DNA of 64,000 bases from Tessaracoccus sp. MC1679 (GCF_014164775.1 NZ_JACJGB010000001.1:248001-312000), one strand, 5' to 3'. Counted from the first letter of the stretch, positions 42,668-50,706 are shown. Numbers and translations: made by a program. Notes: a model not told the origin generated them from the sequence alone.

Positions 42668-42955
42668 TCAGTGGTAGTCCTGATAGTCGACGAGTTCGAC
42701 GTCGCTCTCAACGAAGCGGAACGTCACTCGCCAGTTGCCGTTCACCCAGATCGACCAGTGCCCGGCCAGGTCCCCTGTGAGGGGGTGGGTCCGAAACGAC
42801 GGGATCGCGAGGTCGTCGGGGGTCTGTGCCACGTCCAGAAGCGACAAGATGCGAAGCAACTTGGGGATGTGAGTCGCTTGAACACCCTTCTTCGAACCGT
42901 CGCGATACAGCCGCTCCAGACCCTTGTGCCGGAAGCTGACGATCACAAAAAGCAT
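42668..42955 (-). CDS. higB: HigB/RelE-type toxin
   Basis: A 95-aa mRNA-interferase toxin: VIVSFRHKGLERLYRDGSKKGVQ, then LLDVAQTPDDLAIPSFRTHPLTGDLAGHWSIWVNGNWRVTFRF, the conserved HigB end. ATG 42955 or GTG 42946 is the start. It would cleave mRNA on the ribosome when HigA is lost. Confidence 0.93.
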   Translation of the reverse strand: MLFVIVSFRHKGLERLYRDGSKKGVQATHIPKLLRILSLLDVAQTPDDLAIPSFRTHPLTGDLAGHWSIWVNGNWRVTFRFVESDVELVDYQDYH

Positions 42956-42956
42956 C

Positions 42957-42980
42957 GTATCGCGTAGCGCTACACGATAC
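42957..42980. promoter_or_regulatory. HigBA operator palindrome
   Basis: A 24-bp inverted repeat with arms GTATCG...CGATAC around GTAGCGCTAC, one mismatched pair. It lies directly before higB and overlaps the likely promoter, so HigA probably represses here. Confidence 0.7.
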
Positions 42981-43018
42981 AAGCCCCACCCACGCCGTCA
43001 ACGACCACCAGCGGCAGA

Positions 43019-43411
43019 TCAGTGCGTTCGGTGGAGCAGGTGAACCTTGGCGTGGTGGCCGCCGCGGTCGAGCTTCGCGTCACAGGTGTACAGCGGTGCG
43101 TCCAGCGCCTCTGCCAGAGCGAGGTACGCGGCGTCGTAGCTCGTGTACTGGTGACGCAACTGCCAGATCCGATCAGCCAATGGTGAGACCTCGTAGCGAT
43201 TGATGACGAACGCGAAGTGGTCGCGACGAACCTCCTCCGCAACAGCAGGATCGAGTTTGCCGCCCAGGAGCAAGCCCCGGAGTACGGACAACACCTCGAC
43301 GTCGAGCAGGTGCGGTGCGTGCACGTCGCCGGTGAGAGCATCCAGCAACTCGTCGGCCACCTCGCTGCCGATCAGCGCCTCGACCATCGCGGAGGCGTCT
43401 AGCACGATCAC
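43019..43411 (-). CDS. vapC: VapC-type PIN-domain toxin
   Basis: A 130-aa PIN ribonuclease: IVLDASAMVEALIG (first Asp), HLLDVEVLSVLRG (Glu), YTSYDAAYLALAEAL (Asp) and LYTCDAKLDR (Asp). These acids form the metal site. It overlaps the antitoxin stop by GTGA. Confidence 0.93.
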   Translation of the reverse strand: MIVLDASAMVEALIGSEVADELLDALTGDVHAPHLLDVEVLSVLRGLLLGGKLDPAVAEEVRRDHFAFVINRYEVSPLADRIWQLRHQYTSYDAAYLALAEALDAPLYTCDAKLDRGGHHAKVHLLHRTH

Positions 43412-43635
43412 CGGCGGCCCGCCTGCACGGCAGCGACGATGTCGTCGGAACTGGGCCCACTGGAGCGATCCCGCGCCCTGAGCCGAGCAACGATCTGCTC
43501 GTTCGTGGGCCGTGCGGCGATCTTGGCCAACTCTGCGGCGACGTAGGCCGACAACGACATACCTTCCGACGCCGCCCGCTCCTTCAAGGTAGCGGCGACA
43601 TCGTCGGAGACGTCACGGATATACAGGGTCGTCAT
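43408..43635 (-). CDS. vapB: VapB-type antitoxin
   Basis: A 75-aa FitA/VapB-like ribbon-helix-helix protein: TTLYIRDVSDDVAATLKERAASEGMSLSAYVAAELAKIA. Residues 45-75 would bind VapC. First gene of the vapBC pair. Confidence 0.92.
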   Translation of the reverse strand: MTTLYIRDVSDDVAATLKERAASEGMSLSAYVAAELAKIAARPTNEQIVARLRARDRSSGPSSDDIVAAVQAGRR

Positions 43636-43682
43636 GACAACATGCTAGCACTCTGCAAGCACGCTCAGTCAACACGCGGGTC

Positions 43683-43815
43683 CCTCACAAGAGGATCGGT
43701 CGCAGCATCGAGGAGAGGACAAGGAACAAGATGGGCTCAAGATTGGTCATACGTGATGCTGCGCTCACCCCGACCACAACGCCAGAGGCAGCATCTTCGA
43801 ACGGGCTGCGGCATG
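43683..43815. mobile_element. Integrase 5'-end remnant (third copy)
   Basis: About 130 bp repeat the first codons of the integrase (minus strand start at 43750, MTNLEPILF) and its upstream region, matching 42225-42350 and 47524-47655. The coding part ends after about 20 codons at the vapB side. Confidence 0.8.
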
Positions 43816-43849
43816 AGGGTGCGAGAGTCTGCATGGCAGACTGGTCGAG

Positions 43850-44395
43850 GTGACGAATGTTCGCCCCGCAGAAGACGCGGCGCCTGCTCAATGGCTGTTT
43901 CAGCCTGGTGCTGATTGGTGGGAGCTCGTTCGTTACGGGCCGCCGGGCTTTGACGTGTACGTGCGGATTGCGTTCCCGGAGAACGATGCCGGCGACGCCG
44001 TCCGCGAAGCTCTGGCCATCCTTGCCTCGTGCACATCCACGGCAGGCAAAGGCTACGCGGCGGTTTGGGAGGGGTGGGGCGGAAATCCGCCCGCACCTGC
44101 AGCACCACGCTTGAACATTCCCAACCGAGAGATGCTGCTCTTCACTGGTCCCATCGAAGTGTTAAGGGATGCACCAGCCCTAGCCTGGGACGAGCCAGGA
44201 ATCCACGTCGCCCCTCATCTCGCATGGCCTGAGGACAAGGCCTGGTGTCTCGCATGCGAAGTCGACGAGGAGATCGAGTTCACCGTCGGATGCTCTCTCG
44301 TCGTGGCACACGTCCTTGCCAACGCCTTCCCGGAAAGGACCCGACAGGTGGAATACGGCGCCGAGCTTCCGTTGTACCGAGACCAGCTTGAGTAA
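43850..44395 (+). CDS. Hypothetical island protein
   Basis: A 181-aa soluble protein, Trp-rich (QWLFQPGADWWELVRYGPPGF, AVWEGWGGNPP), with DKAWCLACEVDEEIEFTVGCS near the C-terminus. Proteins like this are common single genes in actinobacterial islands, and their function is unknown; an immunity-like role is only a guess. The start is GTG 43850, right after an integrase remnant. Confidence 0.75.
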   Translation: MTNVRPAEDAAPAQWLFQPGADWWELVRYGPPGFDVYVRIAFPENDAGDAVREALAILASCTSTAGKGYAAVWEGWGGNPPAPAAPRLNIPNREMLLFTGPIEVLRDAPALAWDEPGIHVAPHLAWPEDKAWCLACEVDEEIEFTVGCSLVVAHVLANAFPERTRQVEYGAELPLYRDQLE

Positions 44396-44553
44396 GTCCG
44401 TCTGCGGCACCACCTTTTGGTCAGGTGCGGACGACTGAGAGCTGGCCGCCCATAGGGGTTGCCGTCCATTGAGAGGCGCGAGCCTGGCGGCGGTGAAGGC
44501 ACCCTTGGGATTGTTGAGTTCAAGCACTTACCAGCACCTAGTAATTGCAGGAA

Positions 44554-45252
44554 TCAACCGAATCGCCGGCCCGGTATCGGTAGTTCGCTCAACGGGAACG
44601 GTTTGCCGTGCCCTGGGTAGAGGGTCTCGACGCCGAGGCCGCTCAGCTTGCGGATGCTCTCGTGCGCTTGGGCCAAGTCGTCTATGTAGTAGTGGAGTGA
44701 AGGTCTCATCACGTTCACGAGCAGGTCCCCACAGAACAGGACCCCACCGCCCGCAAGGATACCGATTGATCCGCTCGAGTGACCCGAAAGATGCACAACC
44801 CGCGCATCGAGCCCATAGGCCGAGAGGTCCTGCTCATCCTCCAGGAGTACGTCCGGCTCGAAGGCTTCGAAGTCCACACCCGTCCTGGTGATTTTGTACA
44901 GCAGCCCAGAAGCCCATGTCAGGAACCGAAACGCGAGAGTGTGCCTGTCGGGCTTGTCCGTCCGGCCGGCGGTCATGTCTCCGCTCCGGACTATCTCGGC
45001 ATCTTGGCGATGAATCGCAATGGGGGCATGGTGAGTACTGCGCAGATGTGCACAGTTGCCCGCATGATCGACATCGCCGTGGGTCAGGACGATGAGGCGC
45101 AGATTGTCAGGCCCGCAACCTGCTGCAGCAAGTTCGGCGTCGAGCTTGTCCCGCTGGTTCGGGAAGCTCGTGTCGATGAGAACGTAGCCGCCCTCAACAT
45201 CAATGAGATAGCAGTTCACGCCGAAGTCGATCCTGCGGATTCTGCCGACCAT
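44554..45252 (-). CDS. Metallo-beta-lactamase fold hydrolase
   Basis: A 232-aa MBL-fold enzyme. Metal ligands: LTHGDVDHAGN (HxxxDH), the second His in VVHLSGHSSGSIG, the bridging Asp in GVLFCGDLLV and the last His in LYPGHGKPF. ATG 45252 follows GGGGGGAC. The substrate is unknown; glyoxalase II-like thioesters or phosphodiesters are possible. Confidence 0.9.
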   Translation of the reverse strand: MVGRIRRIDFGVNCYLIDVEGGYVLIDTSFPNQRDKLDAELAAAGCGPDNLRLIVLTHGDVDHAGNCAHLRSTHHAPIAIHRQDAEIVRSGDMTAGRTDKPDRHTLAFRFLTWASGLLYKITRTGVDFEAFEPDVLLEDEQDLSAYGLDARVVHLSGHSSGSIGILAGGGVLFCGDLLVNVMRPSLHYYIDDLAQAHESIRKLSGLGVETLYPGHGKPFPLSELPIPGRRFG

Positions 45253-45401
45253 GCTGTCCCCCCGGTCTCGGCGAGCCGCACCTTCCGGACCCGCGACACC
45301 CACGCTACGCCTCACAGGCCCGGAAGACCGAGACGAGACCGGACCCACAGCCGTCCTTGACTAACGGGGGCCGAATCCGGGCGAGCGTATCCGCCCTCAG
45401 C

Positions 45402-45470
45402 GCGGTAGTTGAGGGCGGTCGTGCCCGGCGACACCGAAGCCGAAGGCTACCCTCGCACACCGCGGCATGA
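45402..45470. repeat. 68-bp dispersed repeat (copy 2)
   Basis: Starts CGCGGTAGTTGAGGGCGGTC and ends CGCGGCATGA. It lies 7 bp before the operator of the first Doc module. Confidence 0.8.
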
Positions 45471-45476
45471 TCGCGA

Positions 45477-45493
45477 GATACCACACTGGTATC
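45477..45493. promoter_or_regulatory. Operator palindrome of RHH/Doc module 1
   Basis: GATACCACACTGGTATC, arms GATACC/GGTATC. The same palindrome (GATACCACACCGGTATC) is at 51725-51741 before the second module, so it is likely the antitoxin's binding site. Confidence 0.65.
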
Positions 45494-45501
45494 ATGACGG
45501 C

Positions 45502-45705
45502 ATGGCAATGACACTCCGGCTGGAACCTGAGGACGAGAAGGCCCTCGCGCTGCTCGCCGAGGCAGAGGGTGTGAGCAAGCAGGAAGCCACAGTGCGCGCT
45601 ATCCGGGAAGCCGCCGCACGACGGCTCCGCGAGGATAAGGTGCGGCTCCTCTCCACTGCGGCTCGGACCCGCTACGCAGACCTGCTCGACCGGTTGGGCC
45701 AGTGA
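45502..45705 (+). CDS. RHH antitoxin of Doc module 1
   Basis: A 67-aa protein, MTLRLEPEDEKALALLAEAE then GVSKQEATVRAIREAAARRL, a ribbon-helix-helix antitoxin. It overlaps the toxin start by 4 bp. The twin at 51750-51953 is almost identical. Confidence 0.88.
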   Translation: MAMTLRLEPEDEKALALLAEAEGVSKQEATVRAIREAAARRLREDKVRLLSTAARTRYADLLDRLGQ

Positions 45706-46064
45706 TCGAGTACCTCACCCTCGAGGACATCTTGTCGTTGGTGGAGGACCTTGGAGTCGGCCCCGTTCGCGACATCGGACTGCTCGACTCCGCGGTCCAC
45801 CGCCCGCGTGTGAGCGTCTTCGGCCGGGATGCGTACCCCGGCGTCGATGACAAGGCTGCCGTGCTCCTGGAATCGTTGGTCGGCAACCATGGCCTGGTCG
45901 ATGGGAACAAGCGTCTCGGCTGGCTGTCGCTGGTGGTGTTCTACGGACTCAATGGCATCGATTTGGACGCGCCTGACGACGAGGCGTACGACCTGGTCAT
46001 CGCGGTCGCCAGCGGGACCGCGACGTACCAAGAGGCATCGGCGCGCCTCGCGTCTTGGCACTGA
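45702..46064 (+). CDS. doc: Doc/Fic-family toxin 1
   Basis: A 120-aa Doc toxin that would transfer phosphate to EF-Tu. The Fic motif is HGLVDGNKRLGWL (canonical HxFxDxNKR with Leu in place of Phe), and the start YLTLEDILSLVEDLGVGPVRDIGLLDSAVHRPR is typical. GTG 45702 overlaps the antitoxin. Confidence 0.92.
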   Translation: MIEYLTLEDILSLVEDLGVGPVRDIGLLDSAVHRPRVSVFGRDAYPGVDDKAAVLLESLVGNHGLVDGNKRLGWLSLVVFYGLNGIDLDAPDDEAYDLVIAVASGTATYQEASARLASWH

Positions 46065-46129
46065 CCACCACCAGCACATCCGGATATTCCCGGGCACTTG
46101 ACCTGCATGCTCGCAAGTTATCTTGGGAC

Positions 46130-46351
46130 GATGGACGATCCAGTCTTCGCACCGTCCGCGGCGGGCATGGACTTGGTGAAGCTGAGATCCTCCACGCCGA
46201 CCGCAACCCGGTCCGGATCTGGGATCTCGGCGACGGGTTCATCATGATCGTGGGTCCCAACCAGTCCGCGATCTTCTTGGAGGTCGGCTATGTCGATGGC
46301 GATCACGTCATCGTCCACGCAATGAAAACCCGCGAGAAATTCCTGGGGTGA
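46130..46351 (+). pseudogene. Possible frameshifted BrnT/DUF4258-like toxin
   Basis: ATG 46130 after a TATCTT -10 box gives MDDPVFAPSAAG, but the protein-like remainder (HGLGEAEILHADRNPVRIWD, GFIMIVGPNQSAIFLEVGYV, VIVHAMKTREKFL) is in another frame from about 46163. The ending VHAMKTREKFL parallels VIHAMPGQKQYWDLL of the toxin at 46666. Either a frameshift has broken it or the start is unusual. It is coupled to the gene at 46348. Confidence 0.5.
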
Positions 46352-46626
46352 TGACCATGCCACGCACTGTTGACGAGATCCTGCAGCACGCCGACGAGCT
46401 GGCGGCGCGCTTCGAGTTCCACGAACCCAATCCCGACGACGCGCCCGACGCCGGTGCAGTTGCCCTGCTCCGAGCAGCGGTGGCGGAGAGATCCGAGGCC
46501 GAGCGCCACGTGATTGATGCCATCCGCACAGCCCGCGAAGCCGGCATGCCATGGTCGGCGATCGGCGCTTTCGTCGGCACCAGCGGAGAGGCCGCCCGCC
46601 AGCGCTACGCAAGCAAGGTCGCCTGA
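46348..46626 (+). CDS. Helix-turn-helix antitoxin-like protein
   Basis: A 92-aa helical protein (RTVDEILQHADELAARFEFH, then AIRTAREAGMPWSAIGAFVGTSGEAARQRY). The second half is a helix-turn-helix typical of small antitoxins following BrnT-like toxins. It overlaps the preceding toxin-like frame by 4 bp. Confidence 0.7.
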   Translation: MMTMPRTVDEILQHADELAARFEFHEPNPDDAPDAGAVALLRAAVAERSEAERHVIDAIRTAREAGMPWSAIGAFVGTSGEAARQRYASKVA

Positions 46627-46665
46627 CGCACCAGGCGCGGCATGAGCGAGCATTGATCGGTCAGC

Positions 46666-46908
46666 TCAGGGCAGGAGGTCCCAATACTGCTTCTGCCCAG
46701 GCATGGCATGAATGACCATCTCCTCACCACTCGCGAAGACCAGGACCACGGTCTCGAGTAGACGAGCTTGGGTGTCGAAGCCGAGTCGCAGTTCTCGTTG
46801 CGGCCAGCCGTCATCGTCAAGCGGCTCAATCCACAGGGACCAGTCGGCGGCCTGCACCGCATCCTCGGGCAGGACCCCGTGCTTGCCTGCGCTGCGGTGT
46901 ACCTTCAC
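46666..46908 (-). CDS. Small BrnT/DUF4258-like toxin (copy 2, intact)
   Basis: An 80-aa protein from GTG 46908: VKVHRSAGKHGVLPEDAVQA, WIEPLDDDGWPQRELRLGFD, ending VIHAMPGQKQYWDLLP. The KHGV near the start and the HAMPxxKQ end are typical of small RelE-fold-like toxins. This copy keeps the base lost in the copy at 40861-41102. Its cognate antitoxin gene alongside is broken, which would be dangerous unless the intact antitoxin at 41099 neutralises it. Confidence 0.78.
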   Translation of the reverse strand: MKVHRSAGKHGVLPEDAVQAADWSLWIEPLDDDGWPQRELRLGFDTQARLLETVVLVFASGEEMVIHAMPGQKQYWDLLP

Positions 46909-47114
46909 GCGGCGTGCCAGCAAGCGCGCGCCGGATCGCTTCAGAGCGTGACACATTGTCACGCTCGGCCAGCGCATCCAATGCCGTGATTTCCTCGGCT
47001 GTCAGGCGTACCGCGATGACCTGCATCGGCTCGGCACCGCGCCCGGGACGGCCACGGCCGCGACGCTTCAACTCCGCAACGTCGTAGCCGGCTTCGGCCT
47101 CATTCGTCCATTGG
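46905..47114 (-). pseudogene. Broken RHH antitoxin (copy 2)
   Basis: The first nine residues are gone: homology with the intact antitoxin stops at 47114, where integrase sequence begins. At the other end one base is missing (GCTGGCACGCC against GCCGGCTACGCC), so the stop is lost and the frame runs into the toxin gene. Confidence 0.8.
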
Positions 47115-47591
47115 GCAGGAAGTCCGTCACTTCCAGCCCTCGACCGTGAGCCGGCGTGTCTCTGTGATGGCGGGCTTCTACCGCACCTGTGTCATTGTCC
47201 AGGTGATCGCTGCTTCACCGGCGGACTACGTGCGGCGCCCGAACGTGCCGGCTGAGTCTCCGACTCTGGGTTTGTCTCATCTTCAGTTCGAAGCCTTGCT
47301 CAGCGCTTCCCGGCTGTCTGTCAACGTCAATGACTTCGCTCTGGTGGTGATGCTGGGGCTGCTCTTCACTCAGCACATCCAGCGCACGTACAACTCGACC
47401 TGGGCGCGGCTCGCCCCCAGAGGGTCGACACCCCGCTCGCGGCACCACACCAGGAAGCTACGCAGGTCCGACTCGGTATGGACGCGCGTCTGCCCACGGT
47501 AGCGGGCGAGGTAGGCGGCGACTGCCCTCACCAGAGGATCGGTCGCTGCATCGAGGAGGACAGGGAACAACATGGGCTCAAGACTGGTCAT
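47115..47591. mobile_element. Integrase copy split by an inversion
   Basis: 47115-47352 encodes the middle of the integrase on the plus strand (FQPSTVSRRVSVMAGFYRTC to FALVVMLGLL). 47376-47591 encodes its first 72 residues on the minus strand, matching 42072-42287 of copy 1 base for base in length. The two halves meet tail to tail near 47352-47376. The plus-strand half has the undamaged VVMLGLL that is frameshifted in copy 1. Confidence 0.85.
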
Positions 47592-47647
47592 ACATGATGC
47601 TGCGCTCACACCGACCACAACGCCAGAGGCAGCATCTTCGAACTGGC

Positions 47648-47671
47648 TGCGGCAGAGGCGGATGTTCGGGG
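47648..47671. repeat. Module-boundary repeat (copy 2)
   Basis: TGCGGCAGAGGCGGATGTTC followed by GGGGG, between the integrase remnant and the antitoxin gene stop at 47677. Confidence 0.5.
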
Positions 47672-47676
47672 GCCCG

Positions 47677-47976
47677 TCAGGCTACACGGGTTGCAAGGTC
47701 GTCGAGTTCTGCCCGGATCCTGGCAATCAGCGCCTTGGCGGACTCGTCTGGGCCCGCCAATTGTGACAGCAGGAGGTCGCGAGCCAGAGTGGAAACGGGA
47801 AGCCCGCGCTGCTCGGCCAGCCGCGTCAACGTCTCCAACTCCTCGACGTTCAGGCGAACCTGGAGCGTCTTGGCACGCTGATGGCCGCGGGTGACCTTGC
47901 TGCCGGGCTTGATCACGGCGTCGGGGTTGCGTTCAGCCGCCTCGGCCTCGGTCGCGATGAGATCACTAATCGACAT
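47677..47976 (-). CDS. CopG/BrnA-like antitoxin
   Basis: A 99-aa antitoxin: TLQVRLNVEELETLTRLAEQ then RGLPVSTLARDLLLSQLAG is a ribbon-helix-helix, followed by a helical toxin-binding end (AKALIARIRAELDDLATRV). It follows and overlaps its toxin gene by 11 bp. Confidence 0.82.
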   Translation of the reverse strand: MSISDLIATEAEAAERNPDAVIKPGSKVTRGHQRAKTLQVRLNVEELETLTRLAEQRGLPVSTLARDLLLSQLAGPDESAKALIARIRAELDDLATRVA

Positions 47977-48259
47977 TTGTCCGCTCCTCTCTGTAACGGC
48001 GCTGATCGGTGGTGTTCGATGGCCACGCGTTGACTCCCCAAATGACGTCCTCGTCGGGAAGGACAATGATCGTGACCAGTCTCCGGACGGAGGCTGCCCA
48101 GCCGATGACCCGAATGGTTCTGCCCGACACGGACGCGGGATCCGGATCGATGACCAGCCTGTTGGGATCGGCGAAAGCTTCGTCGGCAACAACTGGGGTC
48201 AGCCCATGCTTGGCGATGTAGTCGCCCCGATGGCGCCAGTCGATGCCTTCATCCACCAT
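47966..48259 (-). CDS. BrnT/DUF4258-like toxin
   Basis: A 97-aa protein: IDWRHRGDYIAKHGLTPVVADEAFADPNRLVIDP, then GRTIRVIGWAASVRRLVTIIVL and NAWPSNTTDQRRYRE. The KHGL...EA...D opening and the ending fit small RelE-fold toxins of the BrnT group. Toxin-first order matches BrnTA. ATG 48259. Confidence 0.75.
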   Translation of the reverse strand: MVDEGIDWRHRGDYIAKHGLTPVVADEAFADPNRLVIDPDPASVSGRTIRVIGWAASVRRLVTIIVLPDEDVIWGVNAWPSNTTDQRRYREERTNVD

Positions 48260-48296
48260 CCCAGCGTACTACACGCGCAATACGGCCACCAAGCCC

Positions 48297-48340
48297 GTCG
48301 TCACCCCGTCTCAGACAAGTCGTCACCCGTCTCAGACAAA
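48297..48340. repeat. Two tandem 21-22-bp repeats
   Basis: CACCC(C)GTCTCAGACAA(G/A)TCGT occurs twice in a row, upstream of the toxin start at 48259. Only two units; not a CRISPR array. Confidence 0.6.
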
Positions 48341-48354
48341 TCGTCCGCGCACCA

Positions 48355-48378
48355 CGCGGCATGTCCGGATGTTCGGTG
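48355..48378. repeat. Module-boundary repeat (copy 3)
   Basis: CGCGGCATGTCCGGATGTTC then GGTG, 5 bp from the YoeB-like toxin stop. Confidence 0.5.
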
Positions 48379-48383
48379 AGTGG

Positions 48384-48650
48384 CTACTCGTAGTGGGTCC
48401 ACATCCTCAGGATGTGGACGACGTGGCGATCAGGGAGCACCTCATAGACAAGTCGGTGCTGGATGTTGATGCGCCGTGAGTAGCAGCCAGCGAGGTCGCC
48501 GACCAACTTCTCGTACTTGGGTGGCGTGGTGAACGGGTCCTGGGCCAGAACCTCTAGCAGGTGCTGCGCCTTCGTCTTCAGCCCTGAGGAGGCCAGCTTC
48601 TTGGCGTCCTTCTGGGCTTGGCCTGAGTACACCAGAGTCCAGGGACTCAC
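48384..48650 (-). CDS. yoeB: YoeB/Txe-type toxin
   Basis: An 88-aa RelE-fold ribonuclease: WTLVYSGQAQKDAKKLASSG, PPKYEKLVGDLAGCYSRRIN, IQHRLVYEVLPDRHVVHILRMWTHYE. The GxYSRRINxQHRLVYEV and terminal HYE match YoeB/Txe. It overlaps the antitoxin stop by 4 bp. Confidence 0.93.
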   Translation of the reverse strand: MSPWTLVYSGQAQKDAKKLASSGLKTKAQHLLEVLAQDPFTTPPKYEKLVGDLAGCYSRRINIQHRLVYEVLPDRHVVHILRMWTHYE

Positions 48651-48889
48651 CAGTCAAGCTCGGTCGAGCCCGCGTCGACGCCCTCCGCGCGGGCGCGCCG
48701 GATGGAATCGGCCAACCCCGGTACCGACTCAAGGAACAGCGTCTCCTGGATGGCGAGCCAGTCCTCCTCGCCGATAAGCACCGCGTTGCCACGCTGGCCG
48801 GTGATGGTCAGCGGCTCGGACTCCTCGTTGACCTGGTCGATCAACCGGTACAGGTTCGCGCGGGCAGACGTTGCGCTTACAGCAGTCAT
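48647..48889 (-). CDS. yefM: YefM/Phd-type antitoxin
   Basis: An 80-aa Phd/YefM antitoxin: VSATSARANLYRLIDQVNEE, PLTITGQRGNAVLIGEEDWLAIQETLFL. ATG 48889 lies 23 bp from the palindrome at 48912-48929. Confidence 0.93.
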   Translation of the reverse strand: MTAVSATSARANLYRLIDQVNEESEPLTITGQRGNAVLIGEEDWLAIQETLFLESVPGLADSIRRARAEGVDAGSTELDW

Positions 48890-48911
48890 GGGCACCACCT
48901 CCACCAAGCAG

Positions 48912-48929
48912 CGTACGTTATGACGTACG
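48912..48929. promoter_or_regulatory. YefM-YoeB operator palindrome
   Basis: CGTACGT-TATG-ACGTACG, 7-bp arms, in the promoter region of yefM; the expected autoregulatory site of the antitoxin-toxin complex. Confidence 0.65.
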
Positions 48930-49162
48930 TTCCTGCAAGTATGGACGGAAGAGTCAAGGTCACGCGGCAGGGGCAACGATGCGATTCGGTCTGGCTATAC
49001 ACCTGCCACACCGGATTCAACCGTCCCAGGAGCGGCATGATCAGACGTTTAGTAGAGCGTTGCTGCAACGGATCAGGGTTCGCGAGACTGAATCGCCGTT
49101 GTGGCGAGGTTCAGGCAGGGACCGGGTAGACGTGGCGGCACAGGCAGGTGTGTACTTCCGAC

Positions 49163-50131
49163 ATGAGTGATTTCGGGACCCGGATCCGGGAGAGTCGCCG
49201 CCGAGCGTCGCCAATCCCGGTTTCGGCGGTCCCGCTCGGTCCGGTCGACCGCGCCGCCCGACCGGGCCACCAACCTGCCGTCCCTACAGTACGGCGCTGG
49301 CTGGCGGCAGCCGTTGGCATCGTCGTGGTGGCCGGCATCGGACTGGCCGCCTCGGGCTGCAGCACGCCAGTCTCCGACGCGCCCGCGGCCCCGCCCGGCC
49401 GGACCACCGTGATGGTCGACCTTTACTCGGGACGGGAGAACCCGCAGCTCCCGCTCGACCCTGACGTTGCCGAGGAAATGTACCTGATGATCGGCGATAG
49501 TGCGGCTGCCGGGGAGGTGATCCCTGCCGACCCGCCGGACCCCGGGCCCGGCTTCCGCGGCTTCGTCGTCACCCCCGCCGACGCGGACCTCCCGGTGCTG
49601 CGGATCCTGCCGACGGCCGTCTATCTGGACGAGTCGGGCACCCCCGGGCGCGTCGACGACCCCGGCAGCGGCTTCTACAACCGGGTGTACGACGCCGTCC
49701 GCCCGCTGCTTGACGACGCGACCCGGACCGCCCTGCCAGATTCGAACCCGGCGATCCCCGATGTCACCGCGACGATCCCGCCCCAGGTGGGCGCAGCCGC
49801 GACCTGGACCCTCGCCGACTCCGAGCGCGTGACCGCCACGTCGACGACCGTCACTATCGAGGTCACTCGCGCAGAGTGCTCCAGCGGGGTGACCGGGGCG
49901 ATCGCCCAGCCAGTTGTCTCACTCGGCATCGACGACATCATCATCCGAGTCGACGCCGAACCGCTCCCTGGCAACGAGCCCCAGAACTGCCAGGGCAACG
50001 ACAGCGTCCAGATGACCGTTTCCCTTCACGAGCCCCTCGGCGATCGCGCCCTGGTCGACGCTGCCTGCCTCGAAGGCCCGGCAGTCCGCACCAGCTTCTG
50101 CGAAACCGGAGCCACCCGCTGGAGCCCATGA
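49163..50131 (+). CDS. Membrane-anchored or lipoprotein-like island protein
   Basis: A 322-aa protein with a basic N-terminus of about 45 residues, a hydrophobic segment ending in a lipobox-like LAASGC (about 51-70) and a long outside domain without clear family (NPQLPLDPDVAEEMYLMIGD, VTIEVTRAECSSGVTGAIAQ). Four Cys lie towards the C-terminus. ATG 49163 with TACTTC upstream suggests a leaderless start. Unknown function. Confidence 0.7.
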   Translation: MSDFGTRIRESRRRASPIPVSAVPLGPVDRAARPGHQPAVPTVRRWLAAAVGIVVVAGIGLAASGCSTPVSDAPAAPPGRTTVMVDLYSGRENPQLPLDPDVAEEMYLMIGDSAAAGEVIPADPPDPGPGFRGFVVTPADADLPVLRILPTAVYLDESGTPGRVDDPGSGFYNRVYDAVRPLLDDATRTALPDSNPAIPDVTATIPPQVGAAATWTLADSERVTATSTTVTIEVTRAECSSGVTGAIAQPVVSLGIDDIIIRVDAEPLPGNEPQNCQGNDSVQMTVSLHEPLGDRALVDAACLEGPAVRTSFCETGATRWSP

Positions 50132-50409
50132 CGTCGCCAAGCGACTGTGGCCCACGGTGGCCGCAGGTCTGCTTTCGCTGGTCGCTGTCACTGCGTGGTT
50201 TGCATCCTTGGCTGTGCAGCCCTCCGTCGGGCCGTGAGCGCACTCAGATCCTCAGGTCCGAGCCTCACCGCGTGGGAAGCGGTGTCGGCAGACATCGGGT
50301 CGTTTGGCTTCTGAGCCCGATCTGGTTTCGCGGCATGGATCCACTCGGACGGGCGGGGTGTTCCCAGCTCCAGGGTCCGAGAGGGCTGGCCCGCTGTCAG
50401 ACTGGGCCC
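50132..50409. other. Gap with a decayed membrane segment
   Basis: A frame without start (KRLWPTVAAGLLSLVAVTAW, then FASLAVQPSVGP and stop at about 50235) looks like one leftover TM helix. No other gene is evident before 50410. Confidence 0.35.
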
Positions 50410-50706
50410 ATGGAACGCGTAATGCCGCCCGCGGAAGAGCGGTTCGACCCGATCACCGGGCGGTGGATCAACGATCCACTTCCCGATCCCGCCCGGACCT
50501 GGGTTAACCCAGCCGGCGACGCTCCCGTGACCGTCGTCGGCGAGATCCCGCCTGAACTCTCCGAGCACGACAGGCCACCCACCCCCGGCTCCACCGCTGG
50601 AGAGGCGCGGGCCACGCGGACCCAGCGCCTGCGTTGGCTGATCATCGTCGTTTTGGTGGTCGCGGTCATCGCGCTCGGGATTGCGACACTTATCGCCACG
50701 GCGTAG
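50410..50706 (+). CDS. Small C-tail-anchored membrane protein
   Basis: A 98-aa protein with a soluble, Pro-rich N-terminus (ERFDPITGRWINDPLPDPAR, TWVNPAGDAPVTVVGEIPPE) and one TM helix at the end (WLIIVVLVVAVIALGIATLI). Function unknown. Confidence 0.65.
   Translation: MERVMPPAEERFDPITGRWINDPLPDPARTWVNPAGDAPVTVVGEIPPELSEHDRPPTPGSTAGEARATRTQRLRWLIIVVLVVAVIALGIATLIATA

Noticed and set aside
48297-48340. Tandem repeats as a CRISPR array
   Set aside because: Only two adjacent units without spacers and no cas genes in the window.
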